Translations under genes and position numbers: made by a program
NCBI GenBank assembly: GCA_015064735.1
Contig: SVRP01000006.1
Location: forward strand, 102,037 to 144,471
DNA from: Oscillospiraceae bacterium
GTDB taxonomy: Bacteria; Bacillota; Clostridia; Oscillospirales; CAG-272
Direction: 5' to 3'
DNA: 42,435 nucleotides
In this document: piece by piece, positions 8,353 to 16,636 of the stretch
Layout of the letters: every line of letters starts with the position of its first letter
Numbering within the stretch: the first letter of the stretch is position 1
The notes under the pieces: model-generated
Seen by the model: the letters and a program-made list of their open reading frames with translations, nothing else
What the model was told of the DNA's origin: nothing
Databases searched by the model: none

Positions 8353-8823
8353 TCAGGAATATTTATTTTTCGTACCCTGCCTCAGATTTTCAAGGATTCC
8401 CATGACGATATTCACAACGATGGATACTACGATTATTCCGCCCGCAACTCCGAGTGCCGTCAAAATAGCTTCCTTGCCGTAAGGCAGCGCTTCAGAAACG
8501 CTTCCGTTAATAAGTCCCTTCATAAATCTATAAAGCGCTCCTCCCGGAACTATGGGGATAATGCTTGGGATTATAAATATCACGGCAGGAGCTTGAAGCA
8601 CTCTTGCCAAAAGCTCCGCTGCCACCGAAACAAACAAGGTAGCAACGATTGCCGAGACAAACGCATTAGTTTTCAAAACGTTTGAGAACAAATAGTAGAG
8701 CGTTATACATCCGCCGCCAAGAAAGGCAACTGTAATAAGCTTTTTTGCCTGCATTTTAAAGAGTATTCCAAATCCAACCGTTCCAAGAACAGACGATATG
8801 AGCATTTTTATAAATTCGTTCAT
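8353..8823 (-). CDS. ThrE-type exporter, small membrane subunit (DUF3815/ThrE_2)
   Basis: This 156-residue membrane protein has about four to five hydrophobic segments. The IIPSIIPIVPGGALYRFM stretch (about 83-100) is the conserved loop of the smaller half of split threonine/serine exporters. In actinobacterial ThrE the two halves are fused; in Firmicutes they are usually adjacent genes, as here. Together they are thought to export small amino acids such as threonine and serine. The start ATG overlaps the stop of the upstream partner by one base (TAATG), showing translational coupling. The substrate is inferred from the family only. Confidence 0.88.
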   Translation of the reverse strand: MNEFIKMLISSVLGTVGFGILFKMQAKKLITVAFLGGGCITLYYLFSNVLKTNAFVSAIVATLFVSVAAELLARVLQAPAVIFIIPSIIPIVPGGALYRFMKGLINGSVSEALPYGKEAILTALGVAGGIIVVSIVVNIVMGILENLRQGTKNKYS

Positions 8824-9626
8824 TACATCGCCCCCCTGAACACAAGAAACGCAAGGGAATATCCGAAAGCGATCATTAGCGTAACGATAATCACATGAAT
8901 AGTTTTCAATGCACCCGCAATGAAATCTCCGAGAAAGAAGTCTCTTGCAGCTATTCCAAGCGCAAGTCCCGGAATAGAATACATTATCGTTCCCATCATG
9001 ATCTCGTCCACATTAAGTCCCACTCCAGCAAGTACAAAAACATAGGCAAGTGTTCCTGCTACAAAGGACTGTATAGCAACCTTGGCAAACTGATTTTGAT
9101 TACTGAATGGAATCTTCTCACCCAATGCCATTATCATACCGATAATTGCCGCCACCACGGCATCTCTCCAGGTTCCGCCAAAAAATACGGCAAAGGATCC
9201 CGTAGCAAGAGCGGCGCCGAGAACCACCACGAAATACGGATAGCTCTTTTTATTTTTTGTTTCCAATATCATATGTTCAAGCTCAAAAAGAGGCGGTATT
9301 TCCTTGCATGCCTTTCTTGAAATCTTATTATAAAGCTCAACCTTATAGAGATCCATTCCCGAGCTTTCTACTCTGCGCATCTGTGACGAATAGCTTCCGT
9401 CGCCCATACGCACTGCGGCAATGATCACAGAAGGTATGACGAATATCTCCGTATGCTCCGCACCATATGCGCGACAAAGCCTTGATACGGTATTTTCCAC
9501 TCTATGTACTTCAGCTCCGTTTACAAGCATCGCCTCTCCTATATCCAAGGCAAGGCAGAGCATGTAATCGGTATAGTTATCAGAAATATCACACTGTTTT
9601 TTTGATTGAGACAAATTAATATCCAA
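8823..9626 (-). CDS. ThrE-type exporter, large subunit (DUF1212)
   Basis: The protein is 267 residues from the chosen TTG start at 9626. The N-terminal cytoplasmic part carries the family pattern DIGEAMLVNGAEVHRVENTV, then IFVIPSVIIAAV; about five hydrophobic segments fill residues 130-265, including the SIPGLALGIAARDFFLGD loop. It pairs with the following small subunit as a split amino-acid exporter. The longest frame starts at ATG 9680, but that codon lies inside the promoter (-35 at 9685-9680, -10 at 9662-9657) and so cannot be on the mRNA. A seven-G ribosome site at 9640-9634 is seven bases before TTG 9626, which I take as the real start. Confidence 0.85.
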   Translation of the reverse strand: MDINLSQSKKQCDISDNYTDYMLCLALDIGEAMLVNGAEVHRVENTVSRLCRAYGAEHTEIFVIPSVIIAAVRMGDGSYSSQMRRVESSGMDLYKVELYNKISRKACKEIPPLFELEHMILETKNKKSYPYFVVVLGAALATGSFAVFFGGTWRDAVVAAIIGMIMALGEKIPFSNQNQFAKVAIQSFVAGTLAYVFVLAGVGLNVDEIMMGTIMYSIPGLALGIAARDFFLGDFIAGALKTIHVIIVTLMIAFGYSLAFLVFRGAM

Positions 9627-9656
9627 GAAATATCCCCCCCTTTTGTGCGACAATTC

Positions 9657-9685
9657 ATTATACTCCATTTTTTTATGCAAGTCAA
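9657..9685 (-). promoter_or_regulatory. Promoter of the split ThrE operon
   Basis: Minus-strand TTGACT (9685-9680), 17 bases, TATAAT (9662-9657). It leaves a leader of only about 25 bases before the TTG start and excludes the upstream in-frame ATGs at 9680 and 9668. Confidence 0.8.
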
Positions 9686-9741
9686 CCGATAATTTCCTTT
9701 TTCACCTTATTTTTTTATGAAATTTAAAACCTTGTTTTATA

Positions 9742-9770
9742 TTGACTTTACCCACTGTTGGTGATATAAT
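9742..9770 (+). promoter_or_regulatory. Promoter of the cation:proton antiporter gene
   Basis: TTGACT (9742-9747), 17-base spacer, TATAAT (9765-9770), about 48 bases before ATG 9819. Confidence 0.8.
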
Positions 9771-9818
9771 TTGTAGGATATTTATCGTAGACTGAAAAAA
9801 TCTCTATTGGAGGATAAA

Positions 9819-11153
9819 ATGGAAATTCTTCTTGTGCTGTCTATTGCGCTGTTCAGCGGACTTATGCTTTCGCGTCTTGCAAAGCTCGTTCATTTACCTG
9901 CGGTTACGGCTTACCTTGTTGCAGGTATTCTCGTAGGACCCTACGTCCTCGGACAGTTGGGTATCGGCGGTATAGGCTTTACGTCTAAGGAAAATATAGA
10001 AAGCTTTTCTATTATTTCGGACGTTGCTCTTGGATTTATTGCTTTTTCGATAGGCAATGAATTCCGCGTATCTCAATTGAAAAAAATTGGCAAGCAAGCT
10101 ACAATCATAGGTATATTCCAAGCGGTAATTACCACTGTTCTGGTTGATGCCGCCCTTATAGGACTTCACTTTCTTATGCCCGAGACTCTCTCGCTTTCGG
10201 CAGCGATAACCCTTGGCGCTATCGCATCGGCTACGGCTCCCGCCGCAACGCTCATGGTCGTTAAGCAGTACAAGGCAAAGGGACCCCTTACCGAGCTTCT
10301 TCTCCCCATAGTTGCACTTGACGATGCTGTAGGTCTCGTTCTCTTCTCGGTATCCTTTGGAGTTGCCAAGGCAATGGTTCCCGGAGGAACTATCAACGTT
10401 ATGTCCGTTGCTGTAGAGCCTGTTCTTGAGGTCGTTCTTTCTCTCGCTCTCGGAGCATGTATGGGTCTGCTCTTTACCTTTGTGGAAAGATTCTTCCACT
10501 CCCGCTCCAAGCGTCTTTCCATGTCGGTTGCCTTTGTGCTCACAACTGTTGCTCTTTCTATGATATCCAAAACCATCGTCATCGGAACTCAACATATTCA
10601 CATCGGCTTCTCCCCTCTTCTCTCCTGCATGATGCTGGGAACGGTATTCTGCAATATCTGTGATTTCTCAGAGGAGCTTATGGACAGACTTGACCGTTGG
10701 ACCGCTCCCCTGTTTATCCTATTCTTCGTTATAAGCGGCGCGGAGCTTGAGCTTTCGGTATTTACCAGCATTTCCATAGTTATTGTCGGAATCGTGTACA
10801 TAATTTTCCGCTCTATAGGAAAATACAGCGGAGCGTTTATCTCCTCAAAGGCCGTTCACTGTGATTCCAAGATAGTAAAATATCTCGGAATAACCCTTCT
10901 GCCTCAAGCAGGAGTTGCTCTCGGTATGGCGAATCAGGTTGGAAGCGACCCCATTTTTCCTGCTGCGGACGGAATCCTTGTCGCAAATATAACTCTTTTT
11001 GCGGTGCTTATTTACGAAATCGTCGGTCCTATGCTTACCAAGATATCCTTGCTCAAGGCAGGTGAGATCAAGCCCGAGGGCAAGACCAGCGCAAGAAACG
11101 AATGGCTTGAAAAAATAAAGAACTCGATCCCTCACCCTCATATACATAAATAA
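9819..11153 (+). CDS. Cation:proton antiporter, CPA2 (KefB/NapA-like) family
   Basis: This 444-residue integral membrane antiporter has about 12 hydrophobic segments and no cytoplasmic TrkA-type nucleotide-binding domain, so it is a short membrane-only CPA2 protein. Family hallmarks are the LVHLPAVTAYLVAGILVGP stretch near the N-terminus, ITLGAIASATAPAATLMVV, and LPIVALDDAVGLVLFS. The last carries the paired acidic residues (DD) expected at the ion-binding site of electrogenic antiporters. It probably exchanges Na+ or K+ for H+ at the cytoplasmic membrane; the ion cannot be fixed from sequence alone. ATG 9819 is preceded by TTGGAGGATAAA, giving GGAGG at ideal spacing; the 12-base upstream extension from TTG 9807 is rejected. 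Confidence 0.9.
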   Translation: MEILLVLSIALFSGLMLSRLAKLVHLPAVTAYLVAGILVGPYVLGQLGIGGIGFTSKENIESFSIISDVALGFIAFSIGNEFRVSQLKKIGKQATIIGIFQAVITTVLVDAALIGLHFLMPETLSLSAAITLGAIASATAPAATLMVVKQYKAKGPLTELLLPIVALDDAVGLVLFSVSFGVAKAMVPGGTINVMSVAVEPVLEVVLSLALGACMGLLFTFVERFFHSRSKRLSMSVAFVLTTVALSMISKTIVIGTQHIHIGFSPLLSCMMLGTVFCNICDFSEELMDRLDRWTAPLFILFFVISGAELELSVFTSISIVIVGIVYIIFRSIGKYSGAFISSKAVHCDSKIVKYLGITLLPQAGVALGMANQVGSDPIFPAADGILVANITLFAVLIYEIVGPMLTKISLLKAGEIKPEGKTSARNEWLEKIKNSIPHPHIHK

Positions 11154-11170
11154 AATCGTAGTTTCAAGTA

Positions 11171-11199
11171 AAGGCTGTCTCAAACCGAGGCAGCCTTTT
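11171..11199 (+). terminator. Terminator of the antiporter gene (TGTCTC family)
   Basis: 11-bp stem (11171-11181 with 11187-11197, one G-T pair) with a 5-base loop and a short T-run. It shares the GCTGTCTCAAA core with the hairpins at 15763 and 31342. Confidence 0.85.
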
Positions 11200-11225
11200 G
11201 TCATATACTGTCGCAAAATCACCTC

Positions 11226-11254
11226 TTGACAGTATAGGAAAAATATGGTATAAT
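11226..11254 (+). promoter_or_regulatory. Perfect consensus promoter upstream of a short RNA unit
   Basis: TTGACA (11226-11231), exactly 17 bases, TATAAT (11249-11254). The first good coding start is 159 bases downstream, and a terminator intervenes. Confidence 0.85.
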
Positions 11255-11260
11255 AAGAGC

Positions 11261-11364
11261 AGAAAAAGAACGCCCGACGGAAATGCGCCGAGCGGGGATA
11301 TATAAAATCTTCAAACAGTACGCAAAGCGCATAGATTCGAGCATGGGGATCTATGTGCTTTTTT
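11261..11364 (+). ncRNA. Putative small RNA or attenuated 5' leader
   Basis: A transcript starting near 11261 would end after about 100 bases at an 11-bp hairpin (11325-11335 with 11350-11360, one G-U pair, 14-base loop) followed by a T-run. The 5' half contains CCCG-A-CGG pairing with CCG-AG-CGGG (about 11273-11298), a second hairpin with a GC-rich stem. No plausible open frame lies within it. Either it is a small noncoding RNA, or the leader of the 11413 gene with a conditional terminator, that is, a riboswitch-like attenuator. I cannot match it to a known RNA family. Confidence 0.5.
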
Positions 11365-11412
11365 ATATCAAGACATTTTTTCAAAGACTATGCTTAAGAA
11401 TCGAAGCTCTAT

Positions 11413-11688
11413 TTGAAGCTTGTAGCTATGCTGCTCTCGTTGGTGATGCTCATTTTCGGCTCGTCTTTGGGCGCTTTTGCTGTCGAGGACAGTAATAACC
11501 CGACTAACGATTGTTGGAGATGTGATAATGGCTTGTCGTCGGAACCGGATTGCATAATGACAAACAGAATCGATGATATTGAAGACAAATTGCCGGCTGG
11601 GAATATAGATACATTGTATTGCGATCAATGTAAAAGTTCGACTCACTCCAAAGGAATTCTTACACACTTAGAAGACCATCACAAATAA
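11413..11688 (+). CDS. Small secreted cysteine-rich protein
   Basis: This is a 91-residue frame starting at TTG 11413. The first 23 residues form a clear signal peptide ending GAFA. The mature part of about 68 residues has CWRC (34-37), C47, and CDQC (70-73), followed by several histidines (H77, H84, H89, H90), a pattern that could bind zinc or form disulfides. The start is awkward: no ATG precedes the hydrophobic core, the ribosome site is weak, and a stop lies in frame at 11395. ATG 11428 would shorten the signal peptide. A lost ATG is possible. It lies 23 bases ahead of a lipoprotein gene, probably in the same operon. No family recognised. Confidence 0.6.
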   Translation: MKLVAMLLSLVMLIFGSSLGAFAVEDSNNPTNDCWRCDNGLSSEPDCIMTNRIDDIEDKLPAGNIDTLYCDQCKSSTHSKGILTHLEDHHK

Positions 11689-11711
11689 TTAAATAAGAAA
11701 GAGGCACAATA

Positions 11712-12497
11712 ATGAAAAAAGTTCTAATAACAATGATGCTGATTTTTGCTATATTTTTATCTGCATGTCAAAATGTCGTAAATCAAAATGATATATCGAC
11801 ACAAAGCGATACTAAGATGGAAAACAGTCAAAACGATAAAGAAAACGCTCCCAATAAGCAGATAACATCAAATTCCAATTCAAACGATAAATCCTCTACC
11901 TCGGAACCTCTGCCCAGCCAATCGATAGAAGTACAAGGTCTTGAAAAATTGAATGAAATGAGAGAGATGCTATTATGCGATGATGAAACGCGGTTGGAGC
12001 AATATATCCAAAGTGTTGCAAACAGCGGAGTTCAGAGCAAGGATGATCTCTTCGCTTTTGTGAAAATAATAGATTCTTTACCGCAAATTCCCATTTTGGA
12101 TGGCAATATTACTTGGATACGCTTTTCGCATAGCATATCGGGAGATACAGGAAAAGAAACGAATGTTGTATATATAACAACGGAAACAACGAACGGTGAT
12201 TGGACTCGTGTAGAATATGTTCTTTCAGTTACTGATGTTTCCCAAAAAATTTCAGATGAAAAAGTATCGATAGGCAAGGGCTCTATTTTGAATCCTCCCG
12301 TAAAAAACTCGGATGGAACTTTGGTGATTCACGTTGAAACCCGAAGTCCGCACCCGTCTGGGAAAGGCACTATGATACAATGGATTGGAGACGTTGACGG
12401 AATATTTACAAGGATATACTATTTTACAAACAACACGGGTGATGTTGAAGCAGGAACTCTTTTTAATAAAATACAAATATTTAAGACCTCAAAATAA
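11712..12497 (+). CDS. Lipoprotein of unknown function
   Basis: This 261-residue protein has a signal peptide and lipobox LSAC with the lipid-modified cysteine at residue 19, so it is anchored on the outer face of the membrane. Residues 20-75 are a low-complexity linker rich in Asn, Ser, Gln and Lys. The remainder (about 80-261) is a compact alpha/beta domain with a conserved-looking stretch ISGDTGKETNVVYITTET near 150. I recognise no family. The linker and lower GC than the upstream housekeeping genes suggest a recently acquired or fast-evolving surface gene. It sits between two other secreted-protein genes. Confidence 0.8.
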   Translation: MKKVLITMMLIFAIFLSACQNVVNQNDISTQSDTKMENSQNDKENAPNKQITSNSNSNDKSSTSEPLPSQSIEVQGLEKLNEMREMLLCDDETRLEQYIQSVANSGVQSKDDLFAFVKIIDSLPQIPILDGNITWIRFSHSISGDTGKETNVVYITTETTNGDWTRVEYVLSVTDVSQKISDEKVSIGKGSILNPPVKNSDGTLVIHVETRSPHPSGKGTMIQWIGDVDGIFTRIYYFTNNTGDVEAGTLFNKIQIFKTSK

Positions 12498-12637
12498 GCA
12501 CGCAGTATTCGCTTGTTAATTTTGAAGGCGTTGACATTACATTATACGTTGACCATGATAATGAGGCTTCATCAACATCAATTATCTGTTTTGACAGTTA
12601 CCAATTCAATCATTGGTTCTACTTCGGAGGAATGATT
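12485..12637 (+). pseudogene. Possible C-terminal remnant of a lost gene, in frame with the next lipoprotein
   Basis: After a stop at 12482-12484, the same frame as the 12638 gene stays open for about 50 codons through the apparent gap. It reads like protein, for example NFEGVDITLYVDHDNEASS and CFDSYQFNHWFYFGG. There is no start codon or ribosome site before it. The simplest reading is the 3' end of a deleted gene, with GGAGG at its end now serving the next gene. Chance openness of this length cannot be excluded. Confidence 0.35.
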
Positions 12638-13438
12638 ATGAAAAGAATAGTGTATATTTTCACTTGTTTTATGTTGCTCATATCGCTAATTTCTTGCAAC
12701 AGCGACAGTTTGTCAACTGATGCCGATACAACTACTTACCCAACTGATAACAGCTCGAACGACACGTCGGAAATTGATAGCAGTTCTACAGAATTGCATT
12801 CTCAGAAATTCCCCACAAATGAAAAGGACTATACTATTGAATGTATAGACGGAAGATATTATATGATGTTCGAGCATCCCGAATACTATTATGATGAGAC
12901 AGTACAAGTGGTAGACGTATGGAGAGATGATTGGACGGAACTAAGGTCTGCAATACTTGACGGCGAGTTAAGCATATCAGAAAAAACAATCATTGTTTCA
13001 TCGTGGGAAGATAAAAACGGCAAATATGAAATATCGGATTTCGTGAACTTTTACGGTCCGGTTGTTCCGGAAGAATTGACCGTGGAAAACGATATTTGTT
13101 GGAGTTATGGGGCATACTTTTTTGTGATGGAAAACGAGGGGGACATTTATATGTTTCATATTGCACCCGAATCATACTTTCAAATGGTTTTTGAACGTAA
13201 CCATACAAATTTCGAACCTAAGAATCAAAAAGAACTTGAAACTTATGAACTTCGTAATGGTAACAAAACTATAACGGTAGATAAGATATACCGTAACGGC
13301 AATTTGAATTGGATTTATCTGTATGGAGAGCAGGAAGGACGATATTTTATCGTTGATTTTAAAGTTAATGATACGGTTCCTACCGACGAATGGCTGTTGT
13401 CGTTTGGTCTTGAGCTCTACGCGTCAGAAAACGAATAA
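12638..13438 (+). CDS. Lipoprotein of unknown function
   Basis: This is a 266-residue protein from ATG 12638. The start is chosen because GGAGG (12626-12630) is seven bases upstream; ATG 12632 would be only one base away. The signal peptide ends in lipobox LISC, with Cys20 as the lipid anchor. A Ser/Thr/Asp-rich linker covers about 21-55. The rest is beta-rich and aromatic (WSYGAYFFVMEN, GRYFIVDFKVND), like many clostridial surface lipoproteins with no known role. It is last in the secreted-protein cluster and followed by a strong terminator. Confidence 0.8.
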   Translation: MKRIVYIFTCFMLLISLISCNSDSLSTDADTTTYPTDNSSNDTSEIDSSSTELHSQKFPTNEKDYTIECIDGRYYMMFEHPEYYYDETVQVVDVWRDDWTELRSAILDGELSISEKTIIVSSWEDKNGKYEISDFVNFYGPVVPEELTVENDICWSYGAYFFVMENEGDIYMFHIAPESYFQMVFERNHTNFEPKNQKELETYELRNGNKTITVDKIYRNGNLNWIYLYGEQEGRYFIVDFKVNDTVPTDEWLLSFGLELYASENE

Positions 13439-13451
13439 TTAAAACAAACCG

Positions 13452-13493
13452 CGGGCGGTCTCGAATTTCTTCGAGACCGCCCGTGTCTTTTTT
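13452..13493 (+). terminator. Strong terminator after the lipoprotein cluster
   Basis: Perfect 14-bp GC-rich stem (13452-13465 with 13470-13483), 4-base loop, followed by TGTC and six T. Confidence 0.92.
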
Positions 13494-13586
13494 GAATATA
13501 ACATTTTTATTGCAATTCTTTCCGGACAATGTATTTTATAAAATTAATTGCAAATATGTAATATTGTTGAAATTAATAAAACTCGG

Positions 13587-13615
13587 TTGACAACCTAAGA
13601 GCCTTGTGATATAAT
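13587..13615 (+). promoter_or_regulatory. Perfect consensus promoter of the membrane protein gene
   Basis: TTGACA (13587-13592), 17 bases, TATAAT (13610-13615), about 50 bases before ATG 13666. Confidence 0.85.
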
Positions 13616-13665
13616 TATTGTGTATTTGTATGCCAATTTATGTATTTCAGAGGAAGGAGGAAAAA

Positions 13666-15744
13666 ATGAGTAAGCGCAGCTTTTCTGATATTTTCGCGTT
13701 TCAGACGCCTATATCTCTCGCCGTTCTTATAATCTTTTTAGGATTACTTTTCGGCTCGATTCTCTTTAACTCATGGATACTCATATTTGCCCTTCTTGTT
13801 TCTGTAGCATTTATACTTTATGATCATCAGATATATGCAAACGAAGGTAAATCCTTTACCCGCTCGGATATTAAAACCATCAAGGCGCTTATCGCCACCT
13901 ACGGTCTTTTGTCGGTCTCTCTCCTTGTCTCGGCTATCCGTATAATGATCACCGACTGCTTTTATTTTGCCGTAGCTGCCATGCTGGTGGCTTTCATAGT
14001 CTGCGCTTCCCTCGTTGTATACGAGATCACCTATCTCAGATGTATAGCTCTTCCCAACTGCACAGAGCCGAGAGAAAAAATGACTCTCCGCTCTATGCTT
14101 CCGATTGCGATAATAGCAATACTTCTTGTCGTACTCAATATTGAGATATTTGACACATGGTTCCGTTGGGACAGCTACGACTACTATTATTATTTCCAGA
14201 ATATTTCATACACCGAGCTTGGTCAGTATTCCAATCTTCGCCCCGCCAACCATGCCGCATACGGCGGAACGCTCATGTTCCTCATTATCAACGGCATCGT
14301 AGGCAATGCCGCCGCAACTCTTTACCTCATAAATATTCTTATGCTGGTTATCGGAGCGTTCGCAATCTGGAGAATCACGGGAATTCTCTTCCCTAATTGG
14401 TCCTTATGGTCAAGGACGGCAGTTACCTCGGTACTTGCATTTTCGCCATTCCTTTTCGGTCTTGCATGGTCTATAAGCCTTGAGACCTATCTCGCCTTCG
14501 GACTTATACTGTTCTTCTGGGGACGTGTGGAAAAGCTCCCCGTGCTCCAAGTGGTTGCTTCTCTTATAATATGCTTCAGCAAGGAAACGGGAGCCGTTAT
14601 TCTGGCAGCTATCATCCTTTCCCGACTTATTATGAACTTCGCTCTCGCCTCAAACAGAGAGAAATCAATTTGGGAAAAGCTCGATCTTCCCGTCAATTTC
14701 CCCATTCTCGGGTTCGGTCTGTTCTGGCTTGGAGAATTCCTGCTTAACAGCTGGATGGGAAGTAATGCCGCAACTATCGCTACGTCGGTTGACGTAAATT
14801 TCAACAACTTTGATTTCAGCATGGTATATATCATAGGACGACTCAAATCCCTGATATTTACCAATTTCACGTGGCTGCTCTTTGCGGTGATTCTCGTTGG
14901 ATTTACGGTAGGAGCCGTAAATTGGTTCAAAAACAATCGTCCGACGGTATCCGAAGAAAAGCTTTATTACACGGTAGAGCTCTTGGTAGGATTTTTCGCC
15001 TCCCTTATCCCTCTGTTCCTGTTTGTTACCTACAATCACATCCGATATGCGGCCCCCACTGTCATATTGGCAATTCTGATACTTCCTTTGGCTGTCGATA
15101 TGTTTGCGCTGAAGGATAAGCTAAAAACTGTTATCCTCGGAGTGTTAGCCGCTTGCTTTATAGCGCAAAGCTACGTTACGGTTGACCCTATGATGCATCT
15201 TATGTTTAATAAGATAAGCAAGGGTAACGGATATTTGGTATACACCGAAAATGACGTTCTCGAAAAATGGGAGTCTGTTTCCGTATCCCCGTCGGTTTCC
15301 GCGCAATACAACCGAGAGATCATGTATTTCGACGAAGCCCTCGACCACATGATAAGCCAGATAAGCTACGACAAAAACACAGTACTCCTTTTCCCCGACG
15401 AATTCAGAGCGCCCACCGTCGGCGGATTCGTTTCATCCGAATACATGGTTTTCGGATGCGGATACAGATACAATGCAAGAGTAAGATATATCTCATGGGA
15501 TAGCAAGAGCAATACAAGATTCCTGAGCAGCAATCAGGACAATGAGTTGATATACCGTACAGTATACACCTCAAGCTCGGTGCTTAACTCTGTAGACGGC
15601 GACAAGCGTTGCGTATATATTCAGCTTCCCTTTGCAAATGCCGAGCATCAGGAAGCCATGCTTCGCAACTTCAAGCTCACCGAAATAGGCAGAGGTAAGG
15701 TATACGGCTGGGAGATCGTAGCCTACGAGATCGAGAGACCTTGA
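13666..15744 (+). CDS. Multi-pass membrane protein, possible GT-C-type glycosyltransferase
   Basis: This 692-residue protein has roughly 11-13 hydrophobic segments over residues 1-500 and a soluble C-terminal domain of about 180 residues. A loop near residue 155 reads FDTWFRWDSYDYYYY, rich in Asp and aromatics. Acidic first extracytoplasmic loops of this kind are typical of GT-C glycosyltransferases that use polyprenyl-phosphate sugars, and that is why I suggest this class. I see no sequence signature that fixes the family. ATG 13666 follows AAGGAGG at ideal spacing; the GTG at 13618 in the same frame overlaps the transcription start and is rejected. The gene stands alone between a consensus promoter and a strong terminator. 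Likely role: sugar transfer to a cell-envelope polymer. Confidence 0.7.
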   Translation: MSKRSFSDIFAFQTPISLAVLIIFLGLLFGSILFNSWILIFALLVSVAFILYDHQIYANEGKSFTRSDIKTIKALIATYGLLSVSLLVSAIRIMITDCFYFAVAAMLVAFIVCASLVVYEITYLRCIALPNCTEPREKMTLRSMLPIAIIAILLVVLNIEIFDTWFRWDSYDYYYYFQNISYTELGQYSNLRPANHAAYGGTLMFLIINGIVGNAAATLYLINILMLVIGAFAIWRITGILFPNWSLWSRTAVTSVLAFSPFLFGLAWSISLETYLAFGLILFFWGRVEKLPVLQVVASLIICFSKETGAVILAAIILSRLIMNFALASNREKSIWEKLDLPVNFPILGFGLFWLGEFLLNSWMGSNAATIATSVDVNFNNFDFSMVYIIGRLKSLIFTNFTWLLFAVILVGFTVGAVNWFKNNRPTVSEEKLYYTVELLVGFFASLIPLFLFVTYNHIRYAAPTVILAILILPLAVDMFALKDKLKTVILGVLAACFIAQSYVTVDPMMHLMFNKISKGNGYLVYTENDVLEKWESVSVSPSVSAQYNREIMYFDEALDHMISQISYDKNTVLLFPDEFRAPTVGGFVSSEYMVFGCGYRYNARVRYISWDSKSNTRFLSSNQDNELIYRTVYTSSSVLNSVDGDKRCVYIQLPFANAEHQEAMLRNFKLTEIGRGKVYGWEIVAYEIERP

Positions 15745-15762
15745 TCGATATGTATTTATAGC

Positions 15763-15806
15763 AAAGAGGCTGTCTCAAATTCACATTTGAGACAGCCTCT
15801 TTTTTC
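15763..15806. terminator. Bidirectional terminator (TGTCTC family)
   Basis: 18-bp perfect stem (15763-15780 with 15785-15802), 4-base loop, A-run before and T-run after. It ends both the membrane protein gene and the converging phosphatase gene. Confidence 0.93.
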
Positions 15807-15810
15807 TGTA

Positions 15811-16560
15811 TTAATACTTCATTTTAATGTAAGTAGCGCGATGCTCGGTAGGCAAACCCGCGCGGTAAAGGTGCGCATCGTTTGACACGGTAAGAACTCT
15901 CGCTCTTGCGTATCCGCCGTAATCGTGCTCACCGCTGCCGTCATCGAATTTGATAACGGTAACACCGCTTTGCTGAATATCAATATGAGTCGAAAAATAA
16001 GGGTAAGGAATATCAAGAATCTCACTAAGGAATACCTTTCCCGAACCCTCGTGGGCAAAGAGCGCTATCCTCTTATCCTTATACTCATCGGACGTTATTT
16101 TGTACTGTCCTCTATTTCTGTCGTGCTCGTATCCAAAGGATGCAAGCCATTTATCGGCTTCATCTCCTATTCTTCTTATAGCGGCTCCGAAATTATGCTC
16201 TGCGAGCATAGGGTGTTCGTACCACTTATCACCCATTTCCCGAAGCTCGCGACTGCAAAGAAGCTCCGCATATACGGGATGAGACCAAAGCCACGAATTT
16301 TTGCCGTTCTTATACGGCATGGTAAGAGAGTTAAACGCGTACTTTTCGTGCATCCAGTCCATAGTATGAAGCTCTTTGGCGAGTATCTCACAGGTCGGCT
16401 GCGCGGTCTGCATAGCGCGGGTCGAGGTAGATGAATATACCTCGTCAATACCGTACGCCGAAAGCCGTCTGCCTACCGCCTCTGCCTGACGTTTCCCGAG
16501 AGGGGTAAGCTCGTCCGGACTGTACGTGGGATTTCCGTGTCTTATATAGAAAAGTAACAT
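15811..16560 (-). CDS. Histidine phosphatase family protein
   Basis: This is a 249-residue protein from ATG 16560. The N-terminus LLFYIRHGNPTYS carries the phosphate-binding RHGN motif, with His8 as the expected phospho-acceptor; ELTPLGKRQAEAVGRRL and VYSSTSTRAMQTA follow as in the phosphoglycerate-mutase-like branch. A second active-site His lies in IALFAHEGS near residue 190. Substrate unknown; many are small-molecule phosphatases. ATG 16560 is used because GAGGTG precedes it by seven bases; the 19-codon upstream extension crosses a terminator hairpin. It is last behind two glycosidase genes, but a hairpin at 16574-16614 separates them, so it depends on read-through or an unseen promoter. 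Confidence 0.88.
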   Translation of the reverse strand: MLLFYIRHGNPTYSPDELTPLGKRQAEAVGRRLSAYGIDEVYSSTSTRAMQTAQPTCEILAKELHTMDWMHEKYAFNSLTMPYKNGKNSWLWSHPVYAELLCSRELREMGDKWYEHPMLAEHNFGAAIRRIGDEADKWLASFGYEHDRNRGQYKITSDEYKDKRIALFAHEGSGKVFLSEILDIPYPYFSTHIDIQQSGVTVIKFDDGSGEHDYGGYARARVLTVSNDAHLYRAGLPTEHRATYIKMKY

Positions 16561-16573
16561 TTTTATACACCTC

Positions 16574-16614
16574 AAAAAAACTGTGTTATCACGTAAATGA
16601 TAACACAGTTTTTT
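16574..16614 (-). terminator. Hairpin terminator between the GH36-like gene and the phosphatase gene
   Basis: 17-bp stem (16575-16591 with 16598-16614), 6-base loop, with a T-run in the minus direction. It ends 14 bases before the phosphatase ATG, so it is a terminator with no room for a promoter after it, or an attenuator. Confidence 0.85.
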
Positions 16615-16636
16615 CAAAAAGTCAACAATTATTGGA

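Noticed and set aside
9894-10601. 235-codon minus-strand frame within the antiporter gene
   Set aside because: Ser/Lys/Arg/Tyr-rich, without motifs, antisense to a multi-pass membrane protein.
11320-11328. ACGCAAAGC, which recalls the conserved core of c-di-GMP-I riboswitches
   Set aside because: The GNRA-capped hairpin and the other conserved segments of that riboswitch are missing, so no assignment was made.
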